From an uncultured Acetatifactor sp. (GTDB lineage Bacteria > Bacillota > Clostridia > Lachnospirales > Lachnospiraceae), in the NCBI GenBank assembly GCA_910586835.1, contig CAJUJU010000050.1, positions 2,174 through 29,972 on the forward strand: 27,799 bases of DNA, in the 5' to 3' direction. Shown in pieces: positions 14,819 to 23,300 of the stretch. Position numbers and translations under genes: made by a program. The notes beneath the pieces were generated by a model. That model ran no database searches. It was not told the origin of the DNA and was given only the letters and a program-made list of their open reading frames with translations. The first letter of the stretch is position 1; each line of letters opens with the position of its first letter.

Positions 14819-15745
14819 TTGAAGATATTGATATTAATTTTTCTTGCTGCAGGCTTTTTCCTGCTGTTTTATGAAATGGGGGCTCTGAGATATCTGGCTG
14901 GAACGCTGAGGAGAACCCGGGAAGGGGTGGACGCGGCGGCCAGACAGAGAAGTCTCGCGGACAGGCAGAAGCTCCTTGACCTGCAGGAGGAGCATTCGTT
15001 CTGGTATTTCCTGGAACAGCTGCTGCAGTACAGCGGTATCAGGAGAAGGTTTCCGGGTATGACGGCAGAGTGGTTCCTGGCGGGAAATCTGGCGGGGATG
15101 GCAGTGCTCTTTCTGGTGTCCGGGTTGGCGGGCGGATTGACAGCTGCATCTGCTGCAGTGCTGCTGTATGTAACAGGGGAGTGGTTTGTCTTAAAAAAGC
15201 TGCGGGAGAGGAACTTTCGCCGGACGGAGGAAAATCTCATGAAGCTTCTTGACTTCCTGGGGAACTACAGTGTCACAGGAGGAGAAATCACCGGGATTCT
15301 CGGCCAGGTAAGCAGATATGTGGAAGAACCGGTGAAGAGCGCATTGGATATGTGCTGCTACGAGGCGTCCACAACGGGAGATATCGGTATGGCGCTTCGG
15401 TTTATGGCAGAACGGATAGAACATCCAAAATTCAGGGAGCTGGCGCGGAATATGGAAATCAGCGTCAGATACTGTGCCGATTTATCTGCGCTGGTGGAGA
15501 GCAGTCGTCGGAGTCTGCGGGAGTATCTCAGGGTGGCGCAGGAACGCAGGGCAATGCTGCGGGAAGCCCTGATTCATCTGGCCCTGTTGGCAGGGATGTC
15601 GGCCGTGGTGCTTTTGATGGTTGAAAGACTGACAGGTATCGGACTGGGACTGCTGCTGACGGGAACCTGGCCCGGCAGAGTCGGGTTGGCCGCGCTTGTG
15701 CTGTTGTTTGTATTTTTTTGGAGCCAGATGCACAGCGGGGACTGA
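14819..15745 (+). CDS. tadB: TadB-type pilus platform protein (T2SSF domain)
   Basis: 308 residues starting with TTG at 14819, which has AGGAGG (14805-14810) 8 bases upstream, overlapping the ATPase stop. One N-terminal membrane helix (about 2-20), a helical hairpin around 85-125, a cytoplasmic GspF-like segment (about 140-250) with EENLMKLLDFLGNYSVTGGEI and ERIEHPKFRELARNMEI, and a final pair of helices (about 255-300). It anchors the ATPase and pilin polymerisation in the membrane. The sequence is divergent; the assignment to TadB rather than TadC follows from gene order. Confidence 0.82.
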   Translation: MKILILIFLAAGFFLLFYEMGALRYLAGTLRRTREGVDAAARQRSLADRQKLLDLQEEHSFWYFLEQLLQYSGIRRRFPGMTAEWFLAGNLAGMAVLFLVSGLAGGLTAASAAVLLYVTGEWFVLKKLRERNFRRTEENLMKLLDFLGNYSVTGGEITGILGQVSRYVEEPVKSALDMCCYEASTTGDIGMALRFMAERIEHPKFRELARNMEISVRYCADLSALVESSRRSLREYLRVAQERRAMLREALIHLALLAGMSAVVLLMVERLTGIGLGLLLTGTWPGRVGLAALVLLFVFFWSQMHSGD

Positions 15746-15766
15746 AACAAGTGTTTTTTATCTTAG

Positions 15767-15887
15767 AGGAAATTACGTCGTGGCTGAAATTGCCTCGAAA
15801 AGGCAGTTTTTTAAATAATAGGAAACTGCGCCGTGGCTGGGGAAGGATGCGAAGCATTCTTCGAAGTGCCGCTTGCGGCACTTTTTT
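15767..15887 (+). repeat. Intra-operon hairpin element, second copy of the 10053-10121 family
   Basis: Between tadB and tadC. The lead-in GGAAATTACGTCGTGGCTG (from 15768) recurs in altered form at 15821 (GGAAACTGCGCCGTGGCTG), so there are two tandem half-copies. The first carries TGCCT-CGAAA-AGGCA plus GTTTTTT (15791-15812). The second carries AGGATGC-GAA-GCATTCT (15844-15860) and AAGTGCCGC-TT-GCGGCACTT (15864-15883) plus T6. Both look like terminators, yet they lie inside a pilus operon, so they should lower expression of everything after tadB unless read through. Confidence 0.8.
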
Positions 15888-15906
15888 ATAGAGAAGGAGG
15901 GAGGAA

Positions 15907-16746
15907 GTGGAAGAGGGACAGATTCGATGGATGGCCGTGACTGCGGCTTTGGCTGCGGCAGCTTTGGTATTTTTTTTGCTGCGTTATCTCGGAAAGAGCC
16001 GGCAGACCGGCGAGAAGATCAGGCATGTATACCGTGAGATTTCAGGTCTGCTTCGGGAGAAGGGAACTGCCAGTGGATATTATCAGAGGAGCAGGCAATG
16101 GCTGGTGAAAAACGGGGCGGCAGCCCATTACGGGAATTGGGTAGAGCCGATTCGCTTTCTGGTGCTGCGGATTGGTCTGGGACTTGCAGGGCTTTCCGGG
16201 GGTGTTGTTTTCGGGCCGGAATGGGGAGCCGCAGGGTTTCTCCTGTTGTTCTTTTTGCCGGGGTGGCTGCTGTTTTGGCTGAACCGCAGGGATAATGAAA
16301 GGCTGCTGCCGGATCTGAAGCTTCTGTATCACTCGCTGGAGATTCAGATCAAGGCCGGAATATATGTGACGGATGCGCTGGCGGAATGTTATGGAAGTGC
16401 GAAGGAGAAGCGGCTGAAGCAGGCGCTTCTGGAGCTGGCGGGAGACATCGTCATGAAGGCGGATATCTATGATTCCCTGAATCGGTTTCAGTCTAAATTT
16501 GACAACAGGTATGTGGATTCCCTCTGCATTACTATTTTGCAGGCGCTGGAATCAGGACAGGCAGTGGAACTGCTCCGGGATATCGGGGAGCAGATCAAAG
16601 ACATGGAGAAGGCTGTGCTGGAGCGCAGGAAAGCGGCGCTGGACCGGAAGATTATGTTCTGTCAGCTGGGTGTGCTGACGGTAGTGCTTGGTCTTGCACT
16701 GTATGCCTGTGTGAGTTATATGTTTGGTTCGGCGTCTATGTTTTAA
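15907..16746 (+). CDS. tadC: TadC-type pilus platform protein (T2SSF domain)
   Basis: 279 residues starting with GTG 15907 just after AAGGAGGGAGGA. Membrane helices at about 8-26, a double helix at 83-125 with GFLLLFFLPGWLLFWL, and a final helix at about 252-273. The cytoplasmic part contains LLPDLKLLYHSLEIQIKAGIYVTDAL and YVDSLCITILQALESGQAVELL, the GspF-like pattern of TadC. It pairs with TadB to form the membrane platform. It is separated from tadB by about 160 bases of hairpins, an unusually large gap for these two genes, which are normally adjacent or overlapping. Confidence 0.83.
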   Translation: MEEGQIRWMAVTAALAAAALVFFLLRYLGKSRQTGEKIRHVYREISGLLREKGTASGYYQRSRQWLVKNGAAAHYGNWVEPIRFLVLRIGLGLAGLSGGVVFGPEWGAAGFLLLFFLPGWLLFWLNRRDNERLLPDLKLLYHSLEIQIKAGIYVTDALAECYGSAKEKRLKQALLELAGDIVMKADIYDSLNRFQSKFDNRYVDSLCITILQALESGQAVELLRDIGEQIKDMEKAVLERRKAALDRKIMFCQLGVLTVVLGLALYACVSYMFGSASMF

Positions 16747-16793
16747 AAGAAGGAAGAAACCGTTTCAGAGACGGACAATTTTTGATGGGAAAG

Positions 16794-16820
16794 CAGGAAG
16801 GACAGGAATTCGTCTTCCTG
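16794..16820 (+). other. Hairpin between tadC and pilin gene
   Basis: CAGGAAG-G-AC pairs with GTCTTCCTG (stem of 9 with one bulged G), loop AGGAATTC. No T-run follows, so it is more likely an RNA stability or processing stem ahead of the pilin message than a terminator. Confidence 0.4.
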
Positions 16821-16893
16821 TAAGATGCAGAAGGGGGAACGGGAAATATAACCTCCCTGATTGGAGCGCGAGGAAGCGCAGATAGGAGTAAGG

Positions 16894-17127
16894 ATGAAGA
16901 AATATTTTGAGATTATTCGGAGAAAGACCTGGGCGGCAGGCAGATGGGCTGCAGAGAAGGCCCTGAAGAAGGAGCCGGGGGTAGACGGAATTCTGGTGAC
17001 AGTGGGACTGTGCATTATCGCGCTTTTGCTGTGTGCGGTGATGAAAGAAAGGCTGATTACTTTTATCAATACACTGGTGCAGGATATGACGTTGAAGGCA
17101 CAGCAGATCCTTTCGGGGGTGAGCTGA
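16894..17127 (+). CDS. Flp1-like pilin subunit
   Basis: 77 residues from ATG 16894, with AGGAG 5 bases upstream; a longer frame from 16861 has no ribosome site. A basic N-terminus of about 35 residues is followed by EPGVDGILVTVGLCIIALLLCAVM, one hydrophobic helix of 20 or so residues, and a short amphipathic tail. This is the layout of the Flp1-like pilins of Clostridia: leader, cleavage near the G-V-x-G before the helix, and the helix as pilus core. Processing would be by the A24 peptidase encoded at 24435-24881. Its position after tadC supports the call. The usual E at position 5 after cleavage is not evident, so it may be a minor rather than the major pilin. Confidence 0.72.
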   Translation: MKKYFEIIRRKTWAAGRWAAEKALKKEPGVDGILVTVGLCIIALLLCAVMKERLITFINTLVQDMTLKAQQILSGVS

Positions 17128-17144
17128 AAAGAGAGTGTTCGTCT

Positions 17145-17305
17145 GAGCGTGTTTGAAAATTGCTTTCCGGCAGCTGTTGGTCACAGTTTGCGGGAGACTG
17201 GATTCAAATGAGGGAGTCGCAGTGGGTTACGTTGACCGAATGAGGGCCAAATATACCACAAACTGTGGCGTGCAGATCAGGGGAATGAATTTTCGGACAC
17301 GCCTC
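17145..17305 (+). mobile_element. About 160-bp element with terminal inverted repeats
   Basis: GCGTGTTTGAAAATT (17147-17161) pairs with AATTTTCGGACACGC (17288-17302); the two mismatches are G-T, so an RNA copy would form an unbroken 15-bp stem. Inside, CACAGTTTG (17182-17190) pairs with CAAACTGTG (17259-17267). There is no ORF of note. It fills the gap between the pilin and the TadE-like genes. I recall near-identical sequence recurring in Lachnospiraceae genomes, but cannot check this here. It may be a MITE-like element or a structured RNA. No clear target-site duplication is seen. Confidence 0.6.
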
Positions 17306-17327
17306 GGACGGATAAGGTGAGGTAGGT

Positions 17328-17684
17328 ATGAAAAAGGAAAAGGGAAATGTGGGTGAGTTTATGTCGGTCTGCATCTGTATGCTTCTGCTGACAGTGCTGT
17401 TGGCAGCTTATATGGACAGCGTGCGGTTGATCGATGAAAAGACAGAGATAAACCAGATCGCCAGAAGATATATTTTGCGGATGGAGACGGTGGGGAGGCT
17501 GACAGAGACCGACACAGCTCTGCTCTGCCAGGAGCTGACAGCCCTGGGGGCTTCCGAGGTGAGCCTGGAAGGTTCCACGCTGGTGAGCGCAGGCTACGGA
17601 GAACCCATTGTACTCATCATCAGGGGAAAATTGAGAGGGGTATATGCATTTGAAGAAAAAAGAGTGTCTACTGCAAAGTACTGA
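17328..17684 (+). CDS. TadE-like / DUF4320-like pseudopilin
   Basis: 118 residues. The start MKKEKGNVGEF precedes one helix (about 11-29, MSVCICMLLLTVLLAAYMDSV), followed by a soluble region with NQIARRYILRMETVGRLT. The G-N-V-E/G-F entry to the helix and the NQIARRYI stretch are typical of small pseudopilins in clostridial Tad loci annotated as DUF4320 or TadE. ATG 17328 follows GAGGTAGG. The last 41 bases overlap the next gene in another frame, so the two are translationally linked. Confidence 0.65.
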   Translation: MKKEKGNVGEFMSVCICMLLLTVLLAAYMDSVRLIDEKTEINQIARRYILRMETVGRLTETDTALLCQELTALGASEVSLEGSTLVSAGYGEPIVLIIRGKLRGVYAFEEKRVSTAKY

Positions 17685-18222
17685 GAAAGGTCAGATCGGC
17701 TGGGCAGCAGGATTATGGCTTCTGCTGTTTCTGGGCTGTCTGCTCTGTGCGCTGATACAGCTGGATGTGTACAGAAGTTCGGCCCAGTATATGGAGGATG
17801 CACTGGCGGCATCCAACCTGGCCGCTGCCGTGATCGATGTGGAAGAGTATGGGATTTCCCATCAACTGCAGATCAAAGATGTGTACGGTGCGAGAGAACG
17901 ACACATTGCCGCCGTGAAGGGAAACCTTGGACTGACGGACGCGTGGGAATGTCCCAATCAGGCGCTGATCTCCGGGCCGGTGAGAATCGAAAACTTTACG
18001 GTTTACAGTGTCAGCGGCAATGATGTGGAGATCAGCAGCTTTGACGAAAACGGTGTTTTGAGCCGGAGTGTGGGGACGTTTGGCCAGGTGGCTGCACCCA
18101 ACGGAGTTCTGGTGGAGTCATCCGGAATCTACAGTGAGATTTGTTATCGGATCAGGGGATTGTTTGGGGTGGAGGTGGATGCCCGCAAGGGAAAGCTGGC
18201 TGATGTTATGAGAAACGAGTAA
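17644..18222 (+). CDS. TadE/TadG-like minor pilus protein
   Basis: 192 residues. A helix at about 18-38 (IGWAAGLWLLLFLGCLLCAL) follows a short basic start that includes KGQIG; the outer part begins YRSSAQYMEDALAASNLAAAVID, a helical stretch common in TadE/G-type proteins, then a beta-rich region. ATG 17644 has GAGAGGGG about 5 bases upstream, inside the previous gene. The sequence is divergent and the family call rests on topology, the N-terminal layout and pilus-operon position. Confidence 0.6.
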   Translation: MHLKKKECLLQSTEKGQIGWAAGLWLLLFLGCLLCALIQLDVYRSSAQYMEDALAASNLAAAVIDVEEYGISHQLQIKDVYGARERHIAAVKGNLGLTDAWECPNQALISGPVRIENFTVYSVSGNDVEISSFDENGVLSRSVGTFGQVAAPNGVLVESSGIYSEICYRIRGLFGVEVDARKGKLADVMRNE

Positions 18223-18298
18223 GAGCCCGGGAACTTTATCCCAGGAAAGGGTTTGTGTCGTCTTTGACGGCACAGATGCCGGAGGCAAGGAGGTAATT

Positions 18299-18988
18299 TT
18301 GAAAAGAAGAGCAGAGAACGCGGAAAAGAGAATCAGGAAAGCATCGCTGGATCGGTGGAAGGCAGGTGGAATGCTTGCGGCTTTAGTAGCGGCGGTGGCG
18401 GTTTTTACAGTGATGCTGCAGCTGGAGAAAAACGTATTGACAAGCTATGAGAAGGGAACAGTGTATACGGCTGCCGTGGAGATACCGAGAGGGCAGGTGA
18501 TTACGCAGGAAAACTGCGGCGTGTATTTCAAAGTTCAGGAACTGGATCGTTCCTGTATACCGGAATCGGCGCTGTGCAGCGGGGAGCAGATAACAGGGCT
18601 GGCGGCAAGCTTTGATATTGAGCCGGGAGTGCTGTTGGCAACGGGGATGTTTGAGAACCTGGAGGATGTCCTGAGCGGCATGAAGGAGCCTGTTGTGGCG
18701 GGATTTAAGGCAGAGGATCTGTATCAGGTGGCAGGGGGTACGCTGAGGGCCGGAGACAGAATCCATATTTACAGCGTGTCGGAGGAGAAGGAAGCAAGGC
18801 TGGTATGGGATCATGTTTATGTTCAGGAAGTATTTGACCAGACCGGGTCGCGGATTGAGAGCGGTGATTCCGTGACGGCAGCCCAGAGAATCAATGTCTA
18901 TCTTGACAAAAGTGATGTGGAGGAATTTTACACGGAGCTGGCATCAGGAACGCTGCGTGTGGTAAAGGAATGCCGGCGGGGGTTTTGA
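18299..18988 (+). CDS. cpaB: CpaB/RcpC-like SAF-domain pilus protein
   Basis: 229 residues from TTG 18299, with AAGGAGG 5 bases upstream. One membrane helix (about 23-43) is followed by an outside SAF-type domain: VEIPRGQVITQENCGVYFK, then GLAASFDIEPGVLLATGMFENL, with VAGFKAEDLYQVAGGTLRAGDRIHIYSV resembling the RcpC/CpaB core. In diderms this protein helps the secretin; in monoderms it is kept, probably as an assembly or wall-crossing factor. Tad loci usually put cpaB near the start; here it follows the pseudopilins. Confidence 0.8.
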   Translation: MKRRAENAEKRIRKASLDRWKAGGMLAALVAAVAVFTVMLQLEKNVLTSYEKGTVYTAAVEIPRGQVITQENCGVYFKVQELDRSCIPESALCSGEQITGLAASFDIEPGVLLATGMFENLEDVLSGMKEPVVAGFKAEDLYQVAGGTLRAGDRIHIYSVSEEKEARLVWDHVYVQEVFDQTGSRIESGDSVTAAQRINVYLDKSDVEEFYTELASGTLRVVKECRRGF

Positions 18989-19181
18989 ACTGACGGAGAT
19001 GACAATTATATCTGATTTGAGGTGTTCTTTGACAGCTGAATAATGAGGACTGGCAAAATAAATACAGTATATAACAAAAAATACAAAAATATTTGGCATT
19101 ATTATCAATAACAGTAGCATATACAAAAGGGATATGATATAGTGATTGTTGTATTTAAATAAAAAGAATGGAAAGAGTGTG
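18989..19181 (+). promoter_or_regulatory. AT-rich gap before the lipoprotein gene
   Basis: 193 bases, much richer in A and T than the neighbours. A TTGGCA (19093-19098) and TAGCAT (19115-19120), 16 bases apart, form a possible promoter, and TATGAT occurs at 19133. A TTGACA at 19029 has no partner -10. The composition change and a second promoter suggest the following surface genes may be transcribed separately from the pilus core and may have been acquired separately. Confidence 0.35.
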
Positions 19182-20249
19182 ATGACAAAAAAACGGATCG
19201 TATTGTTGGCGGCATTGTTTCTGCTGTCAGGGTGTGGAAATGTGGGTTTGCCGGCGGATGCCTCGGATAGTCCCGGAGTGAAGGGGGAATCACAGGCAGA
19301 TGATGACGGAGAAAGCCCGGGGGAGGCGGCGCTTGAGACGGAAGAATCATCCGAAGCTGCGGAATCCGGAAGCGTTGAGCCCATAAGGGAAACGGTTCCT
19401 TCCGAAAGTCAGGAAGCTTTGGAGGAGTCAGGAGAGTCAGAAGGAAGTGCCGAAGAGGGTGCATCGGAAGATAGGGAAGTATCTGCAGAGAAAGAATCTG
19501 AGTCAGGGCAGTCCCAAGAGAGAGCGACGCCGACACCAAAGCCTTCTTCTACGCCGTCTGTGACACCTGATCCGGGAGCAGCCGGATCCGAACAGCCGCC
19601 AAAGGAGACTCAGCCTCCCGCGGCAACACCAACGCCGGAGACCACGCACACCTGCAACTGGGATGGCGGGAAAACAACGCAGGCGGCCACCTGCAGCAGC
19701 GAGGGCGTGATGACATATACCTGTACCTCCTGCGGAAAGACTAAGACAGAGGCCGTTGCGAAGACGGATCATTCGTATGCGTGGATGTATTCTTTGGATG
19801 AAGACCTTGGAGGCTGTATGAAAAGACACCGTCTGGTTGATATCTGTGCAACCTGCGGATATATTCTGAACACATACAAGGATACTACAGGGGAGAGCCA
19901 TGAATTAAGCGAGCCGGTGATGGAAGGAGGGCCTATCTGTATAGCGGCAATTGTATATACTCAAATATGTAAAAAATGTGGGCAAGTTTATACACAGACT
20001 TATGAATCTACGGGGTGTCATGAACCGGCTCGATGGGATTCAAGCATATGCGGGACTTGTAGCTGTTGCTTGGAACATAAATATTTTCAGGGAGTATGTA
20101 CAAACTGTGGTGCAGCACATAGCTGCAGTTGGGATGGGGGAGTGGAAATGCGGCCTCCATCATGTACCTCTGAAGGAGAGATGATGTATTCCTGTGAGTG
20201 TGGAAATCAAAGATGGGAAAGTATTCCAATGCTGCCTATGCCGGAATGA
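19182..20249 (+). CDS. Cysteine-rich surface lipoprotein
   Basis: 355 residues. A type II signal peptide ends LLSGC with lipidated C18, so the protein is anchored to the outer membrane leaflet. Residues about 20-115 are Glu/Ser-rich and disordered; about 115-155 is a Pro/Thr-rich stalk. From about 160 come Cys-rich modules: HTCNWDGGKTTQAATC...CTSCGKTKTEA, ICATCGYIL, ICKKCGQVY, SSICGTCSCC, GVCTNCGAAHSCSWDGG. The repeating CxxC pairs resemble zinc-ribbon-like or disulphide modules found in gut Clostridia surface proteins. ATG 19182 is used because it opens the signal peptide; only weak GGAAAGAG precedes it. Function is unknown; wall-attached adhesion or metal binding is plausible. A terminator follows. 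Confidence 0.75.
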   Translation: MTKKRIVLLAALFLLSGCGNVGLPADASDSPGVKGESQADDDGESPGEAALETEESSEAAESGSVEPIRETVPSESQEALEESGESEGSAEEGASEDREVSAEKESESGQSQERATPTPKPSSTPSVTPDPGAAGSEQPPKETQPPAATPTPETTHTCNWDGGKTTQAATCSSEGVMTYTCTSCGKTKTEAVAKTDHSYAWMYSLDEDLGGCMKRHRLVDICATCGYILNTYKDTTGESHELSEPVMEGGPICIAAIVYTQICKKCGQVYTQTYESTGCHEPARWDSSICGTCSCCLEHKYFQGVCTNCGAAHSCSWDGGVEMRPPSCTSEGEMMYSCECGNQRWESIPMLPMPE

Positions 20250-20295
20250 TGAAAGAAGGAAACAGTAAATAACAACTAAAGATTGATGAAAGAAA

Positions 20296-20323
20296 GTCCG
20301 AGCAGAAATGTTCGGGCTTTTTT
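20296..20323 (+). terminator. Intrinsic terminator after the lipoprotein gene
   Basis: GTCCGAGCA-GAAA-TGTTCGGGC (20296-20317) with two wobbles, followed by T6. The next gene's AAGGAGG starts four bases later, so this hairpin also sits where it could act as an attenuator for the large secreted protein. Confidence 0.8.
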
Positions 20324-20343
20324 GTTAAGGAGGCATATGGAGA

Positions 20344-23300
20344 ATGAAGAAATACAAAATTAGCTTGTGGAAGATGCATGTAGTGTTTTTTGGGGTACTG
20401 ATTGCAGCGTCCATGCTGTCACTGTCTGTACATGCAGCAGAAAAGACGATTTATAGCAGCCCTTATGTCACTTTTGCTCCAGATGGCAGAGCATGGACGA
20501 CCAACGCAGGTGACAGGGCGATTGTTCATTATAAGAAAGGGGATTTTGTAGATTTTCCCGTAATTTCTAAATTGCCGGTGCTTCAAGCGGGCCAGCACTA
20601 CTATAAATTTGACAGAACAGGAGATATCCCGGTGAAGGAATGGCGGGTAATTTGGGAGAATGGGGAATGTATCCATAACAGTTATCCGAAGGAAGGGGAG
20701 GACTATCACGGTATTTTTTTTGGCAGGCAGATCTGTGCCACAAATCATTTTTCAGGTTGGACTGCGTATTGCGCAGATTGTGGGGAACCTATCACCAACT
20801 GTCTGATCTATATGAGCAAAGAGGCAGCAAGGAGCATTGAGTTCGTCAGGGTGGAGGACGGCCTGGATTATTATTACCTGTGCCCATTTTGTAATAACCT
20901 GGAGCAGGGATGCTCCATCAGGCATCAATGTATGGCTGTTTCCAATAACCGTTACCGCGTGATCTATGATGCGAACCGTACCGGGGAGGACTTTGGAGGG
21001 GGAGGGTATATGTCTCCCAGCATCCATATTTACAACAACGATGATGCGTATGAGGGAAGAAAGGTTACGCCGGTTACCAGACTGTCCAGAAATACCTATA
21101 ACCGTATAGGTTATCAGTTTTTGGGATGGAATACGGAGCCCGACGGAAGCGGGATATTTTTTCGAGATACAGCAAAAATTGCCAACCTGACGACAGAAAA
21201 CTGGAATGGGGAAGGGAACTCCATGGAAGGGACAGTGGTGCTTTATGCTCAGTGGGAGCTGAGGATAAATCTGCTGAAAATAGATCCAGACGGGGGAAAA
21301 TATAACGGAAAACAGGGAAATACCATTTTGGCAAGGCCATATGGAGATACTTATATTTTGGATAATTCCCTGGTTGAAGCGCCGGCGGGTTTTGCAGTGC
21401 ACTTTGAGTGTAATGGGGGCGTGGCGCTTCCGCCTGTCACTGGTACACAGCATTTTGTGGAATGGAGTATGGTACAGCCCTTTGGGGGCAGTTTTATAAA
21501 TGGGGAATACAAGTTTCTTTCTCCCAACGGTAACGTAAAAGCCGATACCTTGAAAGCCTGCTACACCTCCGACAGCATCACCCTTCCCACACCGACTAAA
21601 GCAGGCAGTTCCTTTGGCGGCTGGTACTATGACGTTGGTTTTACACAGCCTGCCGGAGGGGCCGGAGATCAGATCACACCCACAGGGAACATGACCCTCT
21701 ATGCGCAGTGGGTGGAGCTGGTGTTGGGATCTGCCGACAATTACGCTGCAAATGGTGGGAAGGGAGCTGTGGATCTGAGCTGGAGCCAGCCGGACGGGAA
21801 TGGTAAGACCTATCTGATCTATCAGAGCCTTGACAGGAAGTCCTGGAATCGGATCAATACGGCGGAGGACATCGACAGCAGCCGCCAGGTGAAAAAGGAA
21901 TTTACTTATACCGGAAAGGCAGAAACCTACACCGTACCCTACGGGGGGATCTATTCCCTGTCCCTTTTCGGGGCCCAGGGCGGGAACTACGGCAGTTATG
22001 CAGGCGGTGCAGGGGGAAGTGTGACCGGGAGGTTCTATCTGTACAAAGGGGAAAGGCTCACTGTTACTGTGGGGGGCCGGGACGGCTACAACGGAGGCGG
22101 TAAGGCTTCCCAGTACGGCACGGGAGGCGGAATGACCAGCCTTGTGTCGGATAAGAAAGGTACGCTGTTGGTTGCCGGTGGCGGCGGTGGGGCTACGGTA
22201 CTGTATGATGGCTATCCCGGCGGCAGTGCCGCAGGACTCCGGCCCTCCGGGAATGCCGGACAGGACGGTGCTTCCGGAGGCGGCGGGGGATACCGGGGAG
22301 GCCTGTCCGGGGAGCTGGTATACCATGTGCATTCAAATGTGCTCTGCGGGTATCATGACCACGGGAAAGACTGTTATACCGCCCATACCCATTCGGACGC
22401 TGCCTCCTGTTATACCAACTACCATCACATTGTCCGCGGGGATGCCGTGGAGTACGACAGCTGTGGGTGCAGGCACCAGAATCATTATGTGAAATGCAAT
22501 TACCCCGGCTGCACCAGAGGGGAATGGTCATTTCGGACAAATTATTCCGGGGACTGCACGCAAGGGCATGTTTTATATGACAGTGGATTGAACCAGCACA
22601 GCGAACACGCCCATGTGCTGACCTGTCAGCTGCCGGAAACGCCGGTGTTATGGTGCCTGTCCCCGGCAGGCTGGCAGTGCGGCAGAACCACCGACACTAT
22701 AGAATCCGCAAAGCCTTCCTACGGAGGGAGCAGTTATGTAAATACCGGTTATGCGCTGACCTACGGTATGACGGCGGGGATGCAGAAGGGGAATGGAAAG
22801 TGTGCTCTGGAGGCAGTTCTCATTGGTTTCCAGGATGTGCCCGGCATGGAAGGAGTCAGCGCACCGGATCTGGCGGCACCGGATGCAGTGGATGCCGGGT
22901 TGGTGGAAAAGGTGCCGGTGGACGCATTGAGAGTGTCTGTCCTGTGGCAGGAGCCGAAGGACAACGGTACGGATTATTATCACCGGGCGGAGACTTACCT
23001 GCAGGGTTCTACAACGATGCTTTGCAGCTCCAATATCACAAAGAATACCTTGGCAACCGGGGTGAAGGGGTATTATTACCTGTTGGATGAGAAGCCGGAT
23101 ACCCGGGTGAACCGGGGCGCGGCTTACACGGAGGAAAGGAACATAACGATTGAAATGAAGGACTATGTACAATATCTGCATTTGGCGGCTGCAGACGGGG
23201 CAGGGAATGTGAGCGGGACGACCCACATCCGGCTGGATGCAGAAGCAGTGAACTGGAATCTCTGTACCAGGCAGCTGCAGATCGGGAACGGTACAAATGT

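Noticed and set aside
20752..22332. 526-codon minus-strand frame opposite the large secreted protein
   Set aside because: Plus-strand domains here are clearly recognisable; the reverse frame has no family features or ribosome site.
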